NCBI RefSeq assembly: GCF_900156875.1
Contig: NZ_LT707408.1
Coordinates: forward strand, 1,191,395 to 1,255,394
Direction of reading: 5' to 3'
Length of the DNA stretch: 64,000 nucleotides
DNA from: Robertmurraya dakarensis
GTDB taxonomy: Bacteria > Bacillota > Bacilli > Bacillales > Cytobacillaceae
Shown: positions 44,931 through 55,607 of the stretch, piece after piece
Numbering within the stretch: position 1 is the first letter of the stretch
How the letters are laid out: every line of letters starts with the position of its first letter
Notes under the pieces: model-generated
Databases searched by the model: none
Told to the model about the DNA's origin: nothing
Seen by the model: only the letters and a program-made list of their open reading frames with translations
Made by a program: the position numbers and the translations under genes

Positions 44931-45178
44931 ACAATGAGAGGGACAGTACAATTTTCAGGGACGCTTATTTCTAGAGAGCCGAAGGTGGTGGGATTTCGGC
45001 ATAAGTGGAAAATTGGAAGATCACCCTTGAGTACCAGGACTGAAAACCATTATGAATAGTAAGCCTTGGCGGATCATTCACGTTATGAATGCTTTTGAGC
45101 GGATAGAAATGTCTATCTACAAGGGTGGTACCGCGGGAAAAAACCTTCTCGTCCCTTTCTGGGATGTGAAGGTTTTTT
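44931..45178 (+). promoter_or_regulatory. isoleucine T-box riboswitch of ileS
   Basis: The leader carries the marks of a tRNA-sensing T-box: a Stem I with AGAGAG near 44973, and an ATC (Ile) triplet at 45020-45022 in the specifier position followed by ACCC. The T-box sequence AAGGGTGGTACCGCGG lies at 45121-45136, with TGGT to pair with the tRNA acceptor end. A terminator pairs 45141-45155 with about 45161-45175 and ends in six T. Uncharged tRNA-Ile would favour the antiterminator and allow ileS expression. Confidence 0.95.
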
Positions 45179-45241
45179 GTTGTTTTCTCATCCATATGTA
45201 GCTGCAATAAAAGAAAGTGAAGATTTTAGGAGGATATGTAA

Positions 45242-48013
45242 ATGGAGTATAAAGACACGTTATTAATGCCGAAAACAGAGTTTCCGATGCGTGGGAATCT
45301 CCCTAAACGTGAGCCTGAAATGCAAGCGAAATGGGAAGAAGAAGATATCTATAGAGCAGTTCAGGAGAGAACAAAAGGCAGACCAATGTTCGTTCTGCAT
45401 GACGGCCCTCCATATGCAAATGGTGATATTCATATGGGGCACGCTTTAAACAAAATTTTAAAGGATATGATTGTACGTCACAAGTCAATGACGGGTTTCC
45501 ATGCACCCTATGTTCCAGGCTGGGATACACACGGACTTCCTATTGAACAGGCGTTAACAAATAAAGGTGTTAACCGTAAAGAAATGACTGTGGCAGAGTT
45601 TCGTAAGTTATGTGAAGAATACGCTTATGAGCAGATTGATAGCCAGCGTACACAATTTAAGCGTTTAGGGGTTAGAGGAGATTGGGATAACCCATATATC
45701 ACGCTAAAGCCTGAGTATGAAGCACAGCAAATTAAAGTGTTTGGTGAAATGGCAAAGAAGGGCTATATTTATAAAGGCTTAAAACCGGTATATTGGTCCC
45801 CTTCTAGTGAATCAGCACTCGCAGAAGCTGAAATTGAATATAAAGATAAAAAATCTCCATCTATTTATGTTGCGTTTGATGTAAAAGATGGAAAAGATGT
45901 CTTAGATACAGATACGAAAATCATTATCTGGACAACAACACCTTGGACAATTCCTGCAAACTTAGGAATTACTGTACATGCTGATTTAAATTATGTGGTT
46001 GTAAATGTTTCAGGAACGAAATATGTCGTTGCAGAAGATTTATTAGAATCAGTTTCAAACGAAATTGGCTGGGAAAATCCTGCTGTTATTAAAACAGTAA
46101 AAGGTCAAGAACTTGAAAATATCCTTGCGAAACACCCAATTTATGATCGAGATTCACTTGTCATGTTAGGGGAACATGTTACAACAGATGCAGGTACAGG
46201 TTGCGTTCACACTGCGCCAGGTCACGGGGAAGATGACTTCCTTGTTGGGAAAAAATATGGATTAGATGTTTTAAGCCCGCTTGATGACAAAGGAGTATTT
46301 ACGAGCGAAGCTCCTGGATTTGAAGGGTTATTTTATGATAAAGCGAACAAAAATGTAACTGAAAAGTTAGAAGAAGTAGGAGCTTTATTAAAGTTAAGTT
46401 TTATTACGCACTCTTATCCGCATGATTGGAGAACGAAAAAGCCAGTCATTTATCGTGCGACGGCTCAATGGTTCGCTTCCATTAAAGATTTCCGTAATGA
46501 ACTGTTAGAGGCAATTAAAGAAACAAAATGGGTCCCAACTTGGGGAGAAACACGATTATTTAACATGGTTAGAGATCGTGGAGATTGGTGTATTTCCCGT
46601 CAACGCGTATGGGGAGTTCCGATCCCTGTCTTTTATGGTGAAAATGGGGAACCAATCATCACAGATGAAACGATTGACCATGTTTCAAATCTTTTCCGTG
46701 AGCACGGATCAAATGTATGGTTTGAACGTGAAGCGAAAGATTTATTACCTGATGGATTTACACATGAGTCTAGTCCAAATGGCCAGTTTACGAAGGAAAA
46801 TGATATTATGGACGTTTGGTTCGACTCTGGTTCCTCGCACCAAGCCGTATTAGAAGAACGTGAAGATCTGCAGCGTCCAGCTGATCTATATCTAGAAGGT
46901 TCCGACCAGTATCGCGGCTGGTTCAACTCTTCTTTATCTACTGCGGTAGCTGTCACAGGAAAGGCACCTTATAAAGGAGTACTCAGCCACGGGTTTGCTC
47001 TTGATGGTGATGGCAGAAAGATGAGTAAATCATTAGGAAATGTTGTTGTTCCTGCAAAAGTTATGAATCAATTAGGTGCGGATATCTTAAGATTATGGGT
47101 TGCCTCTGTTGATTATCAAGCAGATGTTCGTGTATCAGATGCTATTCTTAAGCAAGTGGCAGAAGTTTATCGTAAAATTAGAAATACATTCCGTTTCTTA
47201 TTAGGAAACTTAGCGGACTTTGATCCAAATACTGATAAAGTTGCATTTGAAAACTTGCGTGAAGTTGATCAATTCATGCTCGTTAAATTAAATAAATTAA
47301 TCAAAAATGTTCGCCATGCTTATGAATCCTATGAGTACGCAGCTATTTACCACGCTGTAAATAACTTCTGTACCCTGGATCTAAGCTCATTCTATCTCGA
47401 CTTTGCAAAGGATGTTCTTTATATTGAGGCAAAAGATCATCATGATCGCCGTTCTATTCAGACGGTCTTAAATGAATGCTTACTTGCTTTAACAAAGCTA
47501 GTGGCTCCGATTCTTCCGCATACAACGGACGAAGTGTGGGGATATATCGATCATGTTGAAGAAGAAAGTGTGCAATTAACCGACTTCCCTGAATATGTCG
47601 ACCTTCCAAATGCGGATTCTTTAGAGCAAAAATGGACTGCTTTTATGAAATTGCGTGACGATGTCTTAAAAGCATTAGAAGAAGCAAGAAATGCAAAAGT
47701 AATTGGAAAATCATTAACAGCTAAAGTAACATTATATGTTAATGAAAAATCAAGGCAACTACTTGAATCAATTTCCGAAAATGTAGCTCAACTATTTATT
47801 GTTTCAGAATTTGAGGTAGCAGGTTCTTATGAGCAAGCTCCTGAAGAAGCATTGAAATTGGAGACTGCAGCGATTGTCGTTTCTAAGGCCGAAGGGGAAA
47901 CATGTGAACGCTGCTGGGTTGTTACTCCTGAGGTTGGTAAAGTAGAAGAACATCCGACTTTATGTCCTCGTTGTGCACAGGTAGTTAAGGAAAATTATAG
48001 TCATCTAAGTTAA
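45242..48013 (+). CDS. ileS: isoleucyl-tRNA synthetase IleS
   Basis: IleS charges tRNA-Ile and edits misactivated valine. The 923-residue class Ia enzyme has the HIGH-type motif [10 protein letters not shown] (about residues 61-70) and the editing domain with [12 protein letters not shown] and [19 protein letters not shown] lies in [11 protein letters not shown] near residue 600, and a C-terminal zinc site reads CERCWVV...CPRCAQ. GGAGG precedes the ATG. This is the bacterial, mupirocin-sensitive length class, judged from its size and zinc tail. Confidence 0.99.
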   Translation: MEYKDTLLMPKTEFPMRGNLPKREPEMQAKWEEEDIYRAVQERTKGRPMFVLHDGPPYANGDIHMGHALNKILKDMIVRHKSMTGFHAPYVPGWDTHGLPIEQALTNKGVNRKEMTVAEFRKLCEEYAYEQIDSQRTQFKRLGVRGDWDNPYITLKPEYEAQQIKVFGEMAKKGYIYKGLKPVYWSPSSESALAEAEIEYKDKKSPSIYVAFDVKDGKDVLDTDTKIIIWTTTPWTIPANLGITVHADLNYVVVNVSGTKYVVAEDLLESVSNEIGWENPAVIKTVKGQELENILAKHPIYDRDSLVMLGEHVTTDAGTGCVHTAPGHGEDDFLVGKKYGLDVLSPLDDKGVFTSEAPGFEGLFYDKANKNVTEKLEEVGALLKLSFITHSYPHDWRTKKPVIYRATAQWFASIKDFRNELLEAIKETKWVPTWGETRLFNMVRDRGDWCISRQRVWGVPIPVFYGENGEPIITDETIDHVSNLFREHGSNVWFEREAKDLLPDGFTHESSPNGQFTKENDIMDVWFDSGSSHQAVLEEREDLQRPADLYLEGSDQYRGWFNSSLSTAVAVTGKAPYKGVLSHGFALDGDGRKMSKSLGNVVVPAKVMNQLGADILRLWVASVDYQADVRVSDAILKQVAEVYRKIRNTFRFLLGNLADFDPNTDKVAFENLREVDQFMLVKLNKLIKNVRHAYESYEYAAIYHAVNNFCTLDLSSFYLDFAKDVLYIEAKDHHDRRSIQTVLNECLLALTKLVAPILPHTTDEVWGYIDHVEEESVQLTDFPEYVDLPNADSLEQKWTAFMKLRDDVLKALEEARNAKVIGKSLTAKVTLYVNEKSRQLLESISENVAQLFIVSEFEVAGSYEQAPEEALKLETAAIVVSKAEGETCERCWVVTPEVGKVEEHPTLCPRCAQVVKENYSHLS

Positions 48014-48021
48014 AGGTTAAC

Positions 48022-48060
48022 AAAAGAAATCTGTCGTTTTTGGCAGATTTCTTTTTATTT
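48022..48060 (+). terminator. terminator after ileS
   Basis: A 12-bp stem AAAAGAAATCTG/CAGATTTCTTTT (48022-48033, 48044-48055) is extended by inner pairs, with a T-rich tail. Confidence 0.9.
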
Positions 48061-48196
48061 TGGACCTTATGCAATCGTTCCTGATAAAAATAATTCCATA
48101 AACGCAAATAGTTGTTTTCACTGTCAAATGTTTTCCTGTGTTGATCATGACCTTGCGGAGATACTAAGTAAAAATAAGATTAACGGAGGGTTAGAT

Positions 48197-48484
48197 ATGA
48201 ATGCAAATGAACGTAAGCTCTATTTAGAACTCCGTACGATGAGAAAGGAATTAATTGAAAGGTTAGATAAGAAAGATGGATCTTCTCCGATAATGCCTAT
48301 TATTGAGGAAGAATTAAAGGATATTGAAGAAACGCTGACAAAGATCGAAAACGGGCAATATGGACTCTGTGAAATTTCAGGTGAGTTTATTCCAAAAGAC
48401 GTGCTTGAAATGATGCCAACCATCAGGTCTCTGGATGATATGGATAAGATGGAACAGTATTATTGCAAACCGATCTACTCTTAA
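48197..48484 (+). CDS. ylyA: DksA/TraR-like protein YlyA
   Basis: In B. subtilis YlyA binds RNA polymerase and affects SigG-dependent expression in the forespore. The 95-residue protein has an N-terminal helical hairpin (about residues 5-55, LRTMRKELIERLDKKDGSS) and the IENGQYGLCEISGEFIPKDVLEMMPT segment (split at CEISGE) typical of DksA/TraR proteins. Only two cysteines (in GLCEIS and YYCKP) remain of the usual four-Cys zinc finger. The ATG has CGGAGGG 7 nt upstream. It lies between ileS and lspA, as in B. subtilis. Confidence 0.88.
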   Translation: MNANERKLYLELRTMRKELIERLDKKDGSSPIMPIIEEELKDIEETLTKIENGQYGLCEISGEFIPKDVLEMMPTIRSLDDMDKMEQYYCKPIYS

Positions 48485-48556
48485 GATGCTGTCGTTTTTA
48501 TGTATAGTGTGCTAAAATGCAAAGGTAACAAAGTTATGCATTTGGAGGTTGCCTTT

Positions 48557-49054
48557 GTGTTTTATTATTACATACTCGCAATTATTATTATTGCTATTGA
48601 TCAATGGACAAAATGGCTGATTGTAAAAAATATGGAACTGGGAGAAAGTATTCCTGTCATTGAAAACTTTCTTTATATTACATCCCATCGAAATCGTGGT
48701 GCTGCATGGGGAATTCTGCAAGGACAAATGTGGTTTTTCTATATCATAACAGTAATCGTCATTGTTGGAATTATTTATTACATGTCTAAGGCAGCCAAGG
48801 GAAAGTGGTTTTTGGGTGTATCACTGGCCTTAATGCTCGGTGGTGCAATTGGAAACTTTATCGACCGTGTTTTCCGAAAAGAAGTAGTCGACTTTGTTAA
48901 CACGTATATTTTCGGTTATGATTTTCCTATCTTTAATGTCGCTGATTCGGCACTGGTTGTCGGAGTGGCATTTCTAATGATCCAAATGCTGCTTGAAGAG
49001 AGGGAAGCAAAAAAGGAGAAAGCTCATGGAGAAAATCAATCACATCGTAAATGA
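48557..49054 (+). CDS. lspA: lipoprotein signal peptidase LspA
   Basis: LspA cleaves signal peptides of prolipoproteins after lipidation, such as the lipoprotein at 1857 in this window. The 165-residue protein has four membrane segments. The family blocks are [33 protein letters not shown] and the two catalytic aspartates in GNFIDRVF and [11 protein letters not shown] (first block split as [12 protein letters not shown] and LIVKNMELG). The GTG at 48557 follows GGAGG at 9 nt and gives the expected MFYYYILA start. It overlaps the next gene by 29 bp. Confidence 0.96.
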   Translation: MFYYYILAIIIIAIDQWTKWLIVKNMELGESIPVIENFLYITSHRNRGAAWGILQGQMWFFYIITVIVIVGIIYYMSKAAKGKWFLGVSLALMLGGAIGNFIDRVFRKEVVDFVNTYIFGYDFPIFNVADSALVVGVAFLMIQMLLEEREAKKEKAHGENQSHRK

Positions 49055-49937
49055 TGAACAGGTTAATGAAAGGATAGATAAGGTCCTTTCATCCATAAAT
49101 AATGAATGGTCACGAACACAAGTGCAACAATGGATAAAAGATGGACAGGTCCTCGTGAATGGAAAAAAAATTAAGACAAATTATAAAGGCAGTTTAGATG
49201 ATCATATCGAAATTACCATTCCTGAGCCAGAAGAACTAGATGTTATTCCCGAGGAAATGAACCTCGATATTTATTATGAGGACGGAGATGTTTTAGTCGT
49301 TAATAAGCCAAAAGGAATGGTCGTTCATCCGGCACCAGGACATTTGACAGGGACACTTGTAAATGGATTAATGGCTCATTGTACAGATCTGTCTGGGATT
49401 AATGGTGTATTGCGTCCTGGAATTGTCCATCGCATTGATAAGGACACCTCAGGTTTGCTTATGGTTGCCAAAAATGATATTGCACATGAAAGCTTAGTGA
49501 ATCAACTCGTGGAAAAAACAGTAACGAGGAAGTATAGAGCGATTGTGCATGGAAATATCCCGCATGACCATGGCACAATTGACGCACCTATTGCACGTGA
49601 TCCGAAAGATCGTCAAAGTATGACGGTTGTAGACAATGGAAAACATGCGGTAACTCATTTTCAAGTTCTAGAACGCTTTAAGGACTTTACCTTGGTTGAA
49701 TGCCAATTGGAAACAGGCCGTACCCATCAAATTCGCGTCCATATGAAATATATCGGCTACCCTCTTGCAGGGGATCCAAAATATGGACCACGAAAGACGC
49801 TGCAGATTGATGGACAAGCACTTCATGCGGGTATTCTAGGGTTTACCCATCCAAGAACAGAGGAGTATTTAGAGTTTGAGGCACCGCTGCCTTCCTATTT
49901 TGAAGAGCTCCTTGAGACGCTTCGAAATAATCGTTGA
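49026..49937 (+). CDS. ylyB: RluD-family 23S rRNA pseudouridine synthase YlyB
   Basis: The predicted reaction is uridine-to-pseudouridine conversion in 23S rRNA, probably the RluD set in helix 69, though the exact sites are not shown here. The 303-residue protein has an N-terminal S4 domain (about residues 12-75, [20 protein letters not shown]) and a catalytic domain. The active Asp lies in [18 protein letters not shown], with [21 protein letters not shown] (split at HQ) downstream. The ATG at 49026 has GGAG 8 nt upstream. The pyr promoter overlaps its stop. Confidence 0.93.
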   Translation: MEKINHIVNDEQVNERIDKVLSSINNEWSRTQVQQWIKDGQVLVNGKKIKTNYKGSLDDHIEITIPEPEELDVIPEEMNLDIYYEDGDVLVVNKPKGMVVHPAPGHLTGTLVNGLMAHCTDLSGINGVLRPGIVHRIDKDTSGLLMVAKNDIAHESLVNQLVEKTVTRKYRAIVHGNIPHDHGTIDAPIARDPKDRQSMTVVDNGKHAVTHFQVLERFKDFTLVECQLETGRTHQIRVHMKYIGYPLAGDPKYGPRKTLQIDGQALHAGILGFTHPRTEEYLEFEAPLPSYFEELLETLRNNR

Positions 49938-49962
49938 CAAAATACGATAAGTGAATTAAGAT
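49934..49962 (+). promoter_or_regulatory. SigA promoter of the pyr operon
   Basis: TTGACA (49934-49939), a 17-bp spacer and TAAGAT (49957-49962). The -35 overlaps the TGA stop of ylyB. It lies about 30 bp before the first PyrR-binding RNA loop. Confidence 0.85.
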
Positions 49963-49990
49963 AACAATAGTTGAATAAGACCTTTAAAAC

Positions 49991-50103
49991 AGTCCTGTGA
50001 GGCTGAGAAGGAAACGGAATTGTAAAGAGAATCCTTGTATAGGGTTTAATTTACATACATTGGCACTCGTCTATCCTCTCATCCAAAAGGTGAGAGGATT
50101 TTT
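49991..50103 (+). promoter_or_regulatory. PyrR attenuator 1 (before pyrR)
   Basis: AGTCCTGTGAGGCT (49991-50004) fits the PyrR-binding loop of the anti-antiterminator. A terminator follows with a 9-bp stem (50073-50081 with 50091-50099) and a T tail. With UMP or UTP high, PyrR binds the loop and termination wins; this is the known Bacillus mechanism. Confidence 0.93.
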
Positions 50104-50145
50104 GCTGTTTAAGCAACCGTTTCTAAGGTTCGAAAGGAGCGATAG

Positions 50146-50691
<546 letters not shown>

Positions 50692-50706
50692 CAAACCTTT
50701 AAATGT

Positions 50707-50800
50707 AGTCCAGAGAGGCTAAAAAGGGAATGACGGTAAATGAGGTTCATTCATTTTACTGTTCTTCCTCGCCTCTTTGAACATAGTTCAAAGAGGTTTT
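50707..50800 (+). promoter_or_regulatory. PyrR attenuator 2 (pyrR-pyrP intergenic)
   Basis: AGTCCAGAGAGGCT (50707-50720) is the PyrR-binding loop. The terminator is a perfect 11-bp stem CCTCTTTGAAC/GTTCAAAGAGG (50772-50782, 50786-50796) with a three-base loop and T tail. Confidence 0.95.
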
Positions 50801-50832
50801 TGTATGAATAGAACATTCATAAAGGAGAAGTA

Positions 50833-52149
50833 ATGATGAATAAACCAATACTAGACATTAATGATGTACCTAATAAAGTTCAATGGGTAACCCTAAGTTT
50901 ACAACATTTATTTGCAATGTTTGGAGCAACGATTCTCGTTCCATATTTGGTCGGATTAAGTCCCGCGATTGCACTATTATCAAGCGGGTTAGCGACACTT
51001 GCGTTCCTGATTATCACAAAATGGCAGGTTCCAGCCTATCTGGGCTCATCCTTTGCCTTTATTGCGCCGATTATAGCTGCGAAAGCTGCAGGCGGTCCAG
51101 GTGCTGCAATGATTGGAAGCTTTATGGCGGGGTTAGTTTATGGAATTGTAGCACTCGTTATTAAAAAAGCAGGTTACCGTTGGATTATGAATTTACTGCC
51201 ACCAATTGTAGTAGGTCCTGTCATTATTGTCATCGGACTGGCGCTAGCCGGAACTGCAGTTGACATGGCAATGAACAACCCGGATGGGGAATATAGCTTA
51301 TTACACTTTTCGGTAGCATTGGTCACCTTAATTGCCACGATTATCTTTAATCTTTATGCAAAAGGAATGCTTAGTCTTATCCCGATATTAGCTGGAATAA
51401 TCGTTGGATATATCTACGCATTTACAGTTGGAATTGTAGATTTCTCATTAGTGCGAGAGGCAAGCTGGTTTGAAATGCCAGATTTCATCATTCCTTTCGT
51501 GGACTACGAAGTAAACGTCACATTAGATATAGCCTTACTGATGGTACCAGTCGCAATCGTTACTCTTTCAGAGCATATCGGTCACCAGCTTGTGTTAAGT
51601 AAAATTGTTGGTCGCGATTATATAAAAGAGCCTGGCTTACATCGTTCAATCCTAGGTGATGGAATGGGCACCATGATTTCTGCCCTAATTGGGGGCCCTC
51701 CAAAGACCACATATGGTGAAAATATTGGGGTTCTTGCGATGACAAAAGTATACAGTGTGTATGTAGTAGCAGGTGCAGCAGTGATCGCGATCATCTTTGG
51801 ATTTGTCGGAAAGGTAACAGCGTTAATTAGTTCAATTCCTACTCCAGTAATGGGAGGCGTATCGATCCTATTATTCGGAATCATCGCATCTTCAGGATTA
51901 AGAATGCTTGTAGACAGTAAAATAGACTTTGGAAATAATCGAAATTTGGTCATTTCATCCGTCATTCTTGTTGTAGGGATCGGCGGGGCTTTTATAAAAG
52001 TAACAGAAGGTTTTCAAATTCAAGGCATGGCACTTGCAGCGATTATTGGGATACTTTTAAATCTAATCCTGCCTGGAAGAGAAATGGCTTCTGACAGTAT
52101 GTTTGAGGAAACAGTAAATGATAAACAAGATAATAACGATGTAGCTTGA
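50833..52149 (+). CDS. pyrP: uracil permease PyrP
   Basis: PyrP imports uracil by proton symport (NCS2/UraA family). The 438-residue protein has about 12-14 membrane segments. Signatures include LQHLFAMFGATILVPYLVGL near the start, SSFAFIAPI, LSEHIGHQLVLSKI with the substrate-binding Glu, and GDGMGTMISALIGGPPKTTYGENIG (split at ALIGG). Two ATG codons (50833, 50836) follow GGAG; the second has better spacing. It is flanked by attenuators 2 and 3. Confidence 0.97.
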   Translation: MMNKPILDINDVPNKVQWVTLSLQHLFAMFGATILVPYLVGLSPAIALLSSGLATLAFLIITKWQVPAYLGSSFAFIAPIIAAKAAGGPGAAMIGSFMAGLVYGIVALVIKKAGYRWIMNLLPPIVVGPVIIVIGLALAGTAVDMAMNNPDGEYSLLHFSVALVTLIATIIFNLYAKGMLSLIPILAGIIVGYIYAFTVGIVDFSLVREASWFEMPDFIIPFVDYEVNVTLDIALLMVPVAIVTLSEHIGHQLVLSKIVGRDYIKEPGLHRSILGDGMGTMISALIGGPPKTTYGENIGVLAMTKVYSVYVVAGAAVIAIIFGFVGKVTALISSIPTPVMGGVSILLFGIIASSGLRMLVDSKIDFGNNRNLVISSVILVVGIGGAFIKVTEGFQIQGMALAAIIGILLNLILPGREMASDSMFEETVNDKQDNNDVA

Positions 52150-52166
52150 GAATCACCTTTTAATTA

Positions 52167-52289
52167 AGTCCAGAGAGATTTGCAAGGGTGGAAAATCAAG
52201 TCGGCCGCATTCTCTAGAAAGTGAAAATAGAGAAAATTATGACCGACTGACTTTTCATAACACCCTGACAATTGTCAGGGTGTTTTTTT
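52167..52289 (+). promoter_or_regulatory. PyrR attenuator 3 (pyrP-pyrB intergenic)
   Basis: AGTCCAGAGAGATT (52167-52180) is the PyrR loop, ending in GATT where the other two have GGCT. The terminator CACCCTGAC/GTCAGGGTG (52261-52269, 52274-52282) with seven T is the strongest of the three. Confidence 0.95.
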
Positions 52290-52316
52290 ACAAACTAAAC
52301 TCCAAAGGGAGGCTAC

Positions 52317-53255
52317 ATGATGAAACACTTTTTAATGACTACAGACTTGTCAATCGATGAAATGAATGAAATTTTATATGAAGCACAAAAATTTGCTGAA
52401 GGTGAAATTTGGAGACCAGAACAACAAACCTTTGTTGCGAACCTCTTTTTAGAGCCCAGTACAAGAACAAAATCTAGTTTTGAAGTAGCTGAAAGAAGAC
52501 TGGGATTAGAAGTTATTCCATTTGAAGCATCTACTTCAAGTGTTCAAAAAGGAGAAACACTATACGACACCGTTCGTACGTTAGAGTCTATCGGATTAAG
52601 TGCTGTTGTGATTCGGCATAAGGTCGACCGGTACTTTGAGGAACTGATCGGAAAAACAGGCATTTCCATCATAAATGCGGGTGATGGCTGCGGGCATCAT
52701 CCAACACAATCCATGCTCGATTTGTTAACGATCAAACAAGAATTCGGCCATTTTTACGGCTTAAAGGTAGCGATTATCGGAGACCTGCGTCACAGCAGGG
52801 TGGCAAGATCAAATGCAGATGCGCTGCAACGTTTGGGTGCTGATGTGGTATTTTCAGGCCCGGAAGAATGGTTCGATAAAAGCTTATTGAAGCATGGACG
52901 TTATGAAGAGGTGGACGAAGCAATGTCAACATCAGATGTTGTCATGCTGCTTCGGATCCAGCATGAACGCCATGAAGATGGAGGATCGGGTATTGCTGAA
53001 GAATATCACCGAGCTTACGGGTTGACCATTGAAAGAGAAAGAAAAATGAAGCAGGAAAGCATCATTATGCACCCGGCACCTGTTAATCGGGATGTCGAAA
53101 TTGCTGATAGTTTAGTAGAATGTAAGAGATCAAGAATTTTCAAACAAATGCAAAATGGTGTGTTTGTAAGAATGGCTGTCTTAAAAAGATCATTACAATT
53201 ACAAGGGGGATACAATCATGGGAATCATCATCAAAAATGGCCAGTTGCTTACTAA
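52317..53255 (+). CDS. pyrB: aspartate carbamoyltransferase PyrB
   Basis: PyrB joins carbamoyl phosphate and aspartate to carbamoyl-aspartate, the second step to UMP. The 312-residue catalytic chain has the carbamoyl-phosphate motif [20 protein letters not shown], the [15 protein letters not shown] block and the aspartate-site [22 protein letters not shown] precedes the ATG. The last 12 codons overlap pyrC in another frame by 38 bp and add a tail ([14 protein letters not shown]) that I do not recall in homologues. Confidence 0.97.
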   Translation: MMKHFLMTTDLSIDEMNEILYEAQKFAEGEIWRPEQQTFVANLFLEPSTRTKSSFEVAERRLGLEVIPFEASTSSVQKGETLYDTVRTLESIGLSAVVIRHKVDRYFEELIGKTGISIINAGDGCGHHPTQSMLDLLTIKQEFGHFYGLKVAIIGDLRHSRVARSNADALQRLGADVVFSGPEEWFDKSLLKHGRYEEVDEAMSTSDVVMLLRIQHERHEDGGSGIAEEYHRAYGLTIERERKMKQESIIMHPAPVNRDVEIADSLVECKRSRIFKQMQNGVFVRMAVLKRSLQLQGGYNHGNHHQKWPVAY

Positions 53256-54504
53256 TGAAGGAGAATTCAAAAAGGTTGAGCTATATATAGAGGACGGAAA
53301 AGTTCAAGAAATTGACGAAAAGATTTTAAGAGAAGCTGACGAAACGATAGATGCAGAAGGAAAACTGATTGCACCAGGATTAATTGATCTGCATGTTCAT
53401 CTTCGTGAACCAGGGGGAGAGAAAAAAGAAACGATTGCAACAGGCACTCTTGCAGCAGCGAAAGGCGGCTTTACGACTGTTGCTCCTATGCCAAATACGA
53501 GACCCGTTCCAGATTCAAAGGAACAATTAGAATGGTTAAACAAACGTATTGAAGAAACTGCAGCAGTTCGTGTTCTGCCATATGCATCCATTACGATTCG
53601 TGAGCTTGGCCAGGAACTAACAAACTTTGAAGAATTAAAGGAAGCTGGAGCGTTTGCGTTCACAGATGATGGAGTAGGAGTCCAGAATGCTCAGATGATG
53701 TTAGAGGCCATGAAACGAGCTTCTAGTATTAATATGCCAATTGTTGCTCACTGTGAAGAAAATACGCTGATCAACAAAGGAGCAGTCCATGAAGGGGAAT
53801 TTTCAAAAAAGCATGGCATAAACGGAATTCCTTCTGTATGTGAATCCGTACATATTGCCAGAGACGTTTTATTAGCAGAAGCAGCAGATTGTCACTACCA
53901 CGTTTGTCATATCAGCACGAAGGAATCAGTACGAGTGGTAAGGGATGCAAAACGTGCAGGAATTAAAGTAACAGCAGAGGTAACACCACATCATTTGCTG
54001 CTTTGTGAAGATGACATTCCGGGACTTGATCCTAACTACAAAATGAATCCTCCTCTAAGAGGGAAAGAGGATCTGCATGCATTAATTGAGGGGCTATTAG
54101 ACGGAACAATCGACTTTATTGCAACGGACCATGCTCCACATACTGCTGAGGAAAAGGCTGAAGGGATGCAGCTCGCGCCATTTGGAATTGTTGGCTTAGA
54201 AACAGCATTCCCACTTTTATATACCCATTTTGTAGAAAAAGGGATTATGACTTTAAAACAGTTAATTGACTTTTTAACGATTAAACCTGCAGATGCATTT
54301 GGCTTGCCATTTGGAAAAATCGAAGTTGGTGCACCAGCAGATTTAGTCATTCTAGATTTGGACCATAAAGAAACAATTAATCCAGAGAACTTTTTATCAA
54401 AAGGAAAGAACACACCGTTTGCTGGCTGGGAATGTAAAGGATGGCCTGTTTTAACGATGGTAGATGGGAAAATTGCTTGGAGTAGGGAGAGTGTAAAGGC
54501 ATGA
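53218..54504 (+). CDS. pyrC: dihydroorotase PyrC
   Basis: PyrC cyclises carbamoyl-aspartate to dihydroorotate. The 428-residue amidohydrolase (type I) has the metal-binding [15 protein letters not shown] (about residues 60-74), [26 protein letters not shown] and [12 protein letters not shown] with the catalytic Asp. AAGGGGG precedes the ATG. It overlaps pyrB by 38 bp and pyrAA by 4 bp. Confidence 0.98.
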   Translation: MGIIIKNGQLLTNEGEFKKVELYIEDGKVQEIDEKILREADETIDAEGKLIAPGLIDLHVHLREPGGEKKETIATGTLAAAKGGFTTVAPMPNTRPVPDSKEQLEWLNKRIEETAAVRVLPYASITIRELGQELTNFEELKEAGAFAFTDDGVGVQNAQMMLEAMKRASSINMPIVAHCEENTLINKGAVHEGEFSKKHGINGIPSVCESVHIARDVLLAEAADCHYHVCHISTKESVRVVRDAKRAGIKVTAEVTPHHLLLCEDDIPGLDPNYKMNPPLRGKEDLHALIEGLLDGTIDFIATDHAPHTAEEKAEGMQLAPFGIVGLETAFPLLYTHFVEKGIMTLKQLIDFLTIKPADAFGLPFGKIEVGAPADLVILDLDHKETINPENFLSKGKNTPFAGWECKGWPVLTMVDGKIAWSRESVKA

Positions 54505-55607
54505 AAAAGCAATTAATACTTGAGGACGGCAGCGTTTTTATCGGAGAAGGATTTGGAAGTGATACTTCGTCAATTGGGGAAGTAGTCTTTAATACAGGAA
54601 TGACAGGATACCAAGAAATTTTATCTGACCCATCTTACTGCGGACAGATCGTAACATTAACGTATCCCCTAGTTGGAAACTATGGAATTAATCGTGATGA
54701 CTTTGAATCGATTACTCCTGCTATCAATGGTTTTATTGTAAAAGAAGCTTCAGATTTCCCATCAAATTGGAGAAACGAACTATCTTTACATGAGTATTTT
54801 CAAAATAAAAATATTCCTGGAATTGCAGGGATTGATACGAGAATGCTGACAAGGATTATTAGAAAATACGGCACATTAAAAGGCATGATTTGTAACATTG
54901 AAGAAAAAGTGGAGGATGTTTTAGAAAGATTGAGAGCCACTCAACTAAGGCATGATCAGGTGAAACAAGTTTCTACGAAAACTCCATATCCAAGCCCAGG
55001 CCGTGGGAAAAGAGTGGTGTTAGTTGATTTCGGTATGAAACATGGAATTCTAAGAGAACTCAACAATCGAAATTGTGATGTTATTGTTGTTCCTTATAAC
55101 ACAACAGCGGAAGAGATTTTAGCACTTAGTCCTGATGGAGTAATGCTTTCAAATGGCCCTGGGGATCCAAAAGATGTTGAAGAGGCCATTGCAATGATTA
55201 AAGGAATATTAGGAAAGGTTCCATTGTTTGGAATTTGCTTAGGACATCAATTATTTGCTTTAGCTTGCGGTGCTAACACAGAAAAAATGAAGTTTGGCCA
55301 CCGAGGATCTAATCATCCAGTGAAAGATTTAGCAACAGGAAAAGTGGCCTTAACCTCTCAAAACCATGGATACACAGTGAAAGAAGACTCAATTGAAAAT
55401 ACTCGTCTTGACGTCACACATATTGCTGTAAATGATGGAAGTATTGAAGGCCTTAAACATAAAGATTTTCCTGCTTTCACAGTCCAATACCATCCAGAAG
55501 CATCTCCTGGACCAGAGGATGCAAACTACTTATTTGATCAATTTTTACAGATGATTGAAACTGAAGAAAGCGGGTGTGCAGAAAAATGCCAAAGCGTACA
55601 GATATAA
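54501..55607 (+). CDS. pyrAA: carbamoyl-phosphate synthase small subunit PyrAA (CarA)
   Basis: PyrAA hydrolyses glutamine and passes ammonia to the large subunit. The 368-residue protein has the CarA N-terminal domain ([26 protein letters not shown]) and a class I glutamine amidotransferase domain. Its nucleophile Cys lies in [12 protein letters not shown] (near residue 247) and its His/Glu pair in [11 protein letters not shown]. The ATGA start overlaps the pyrC stop. The operon location marks it as the pyrimidine-specific rather than the arginine-specific enzyme. Confidence 0.98.
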   Translation: MKKQLILEDGSVFIGEGFGSDTSSIGEVVFNTGMTGYQEILSDPSYCGQIVTLTYPLVGNYGINRDDFESITPAINGFIVKEASDFPSNWRNELSLHEYFQNKNIPGIAGIDTRMLTRIIRKYGTLKGMICNIEEKVEDVLERLRATQLRHDQVKQVSTKTPYPSPGRGKRVVLVDFGMKHGILRELNNRNCDVIVVPYNTTAEEILALSPDGVMLSNGPGDPKDVEEAIAMIKGILGKVPLFGICLGHQLFALACGANTEKMKFGHRGSNHPVKDLATGKVALTSQNHGYTVKEDSIENTRLDVTHIAVNDGSIEGLKHKDFPAFTVQYHPEASPGPEDANYLFDQFLQMIETEESGCAEKCQSVQI

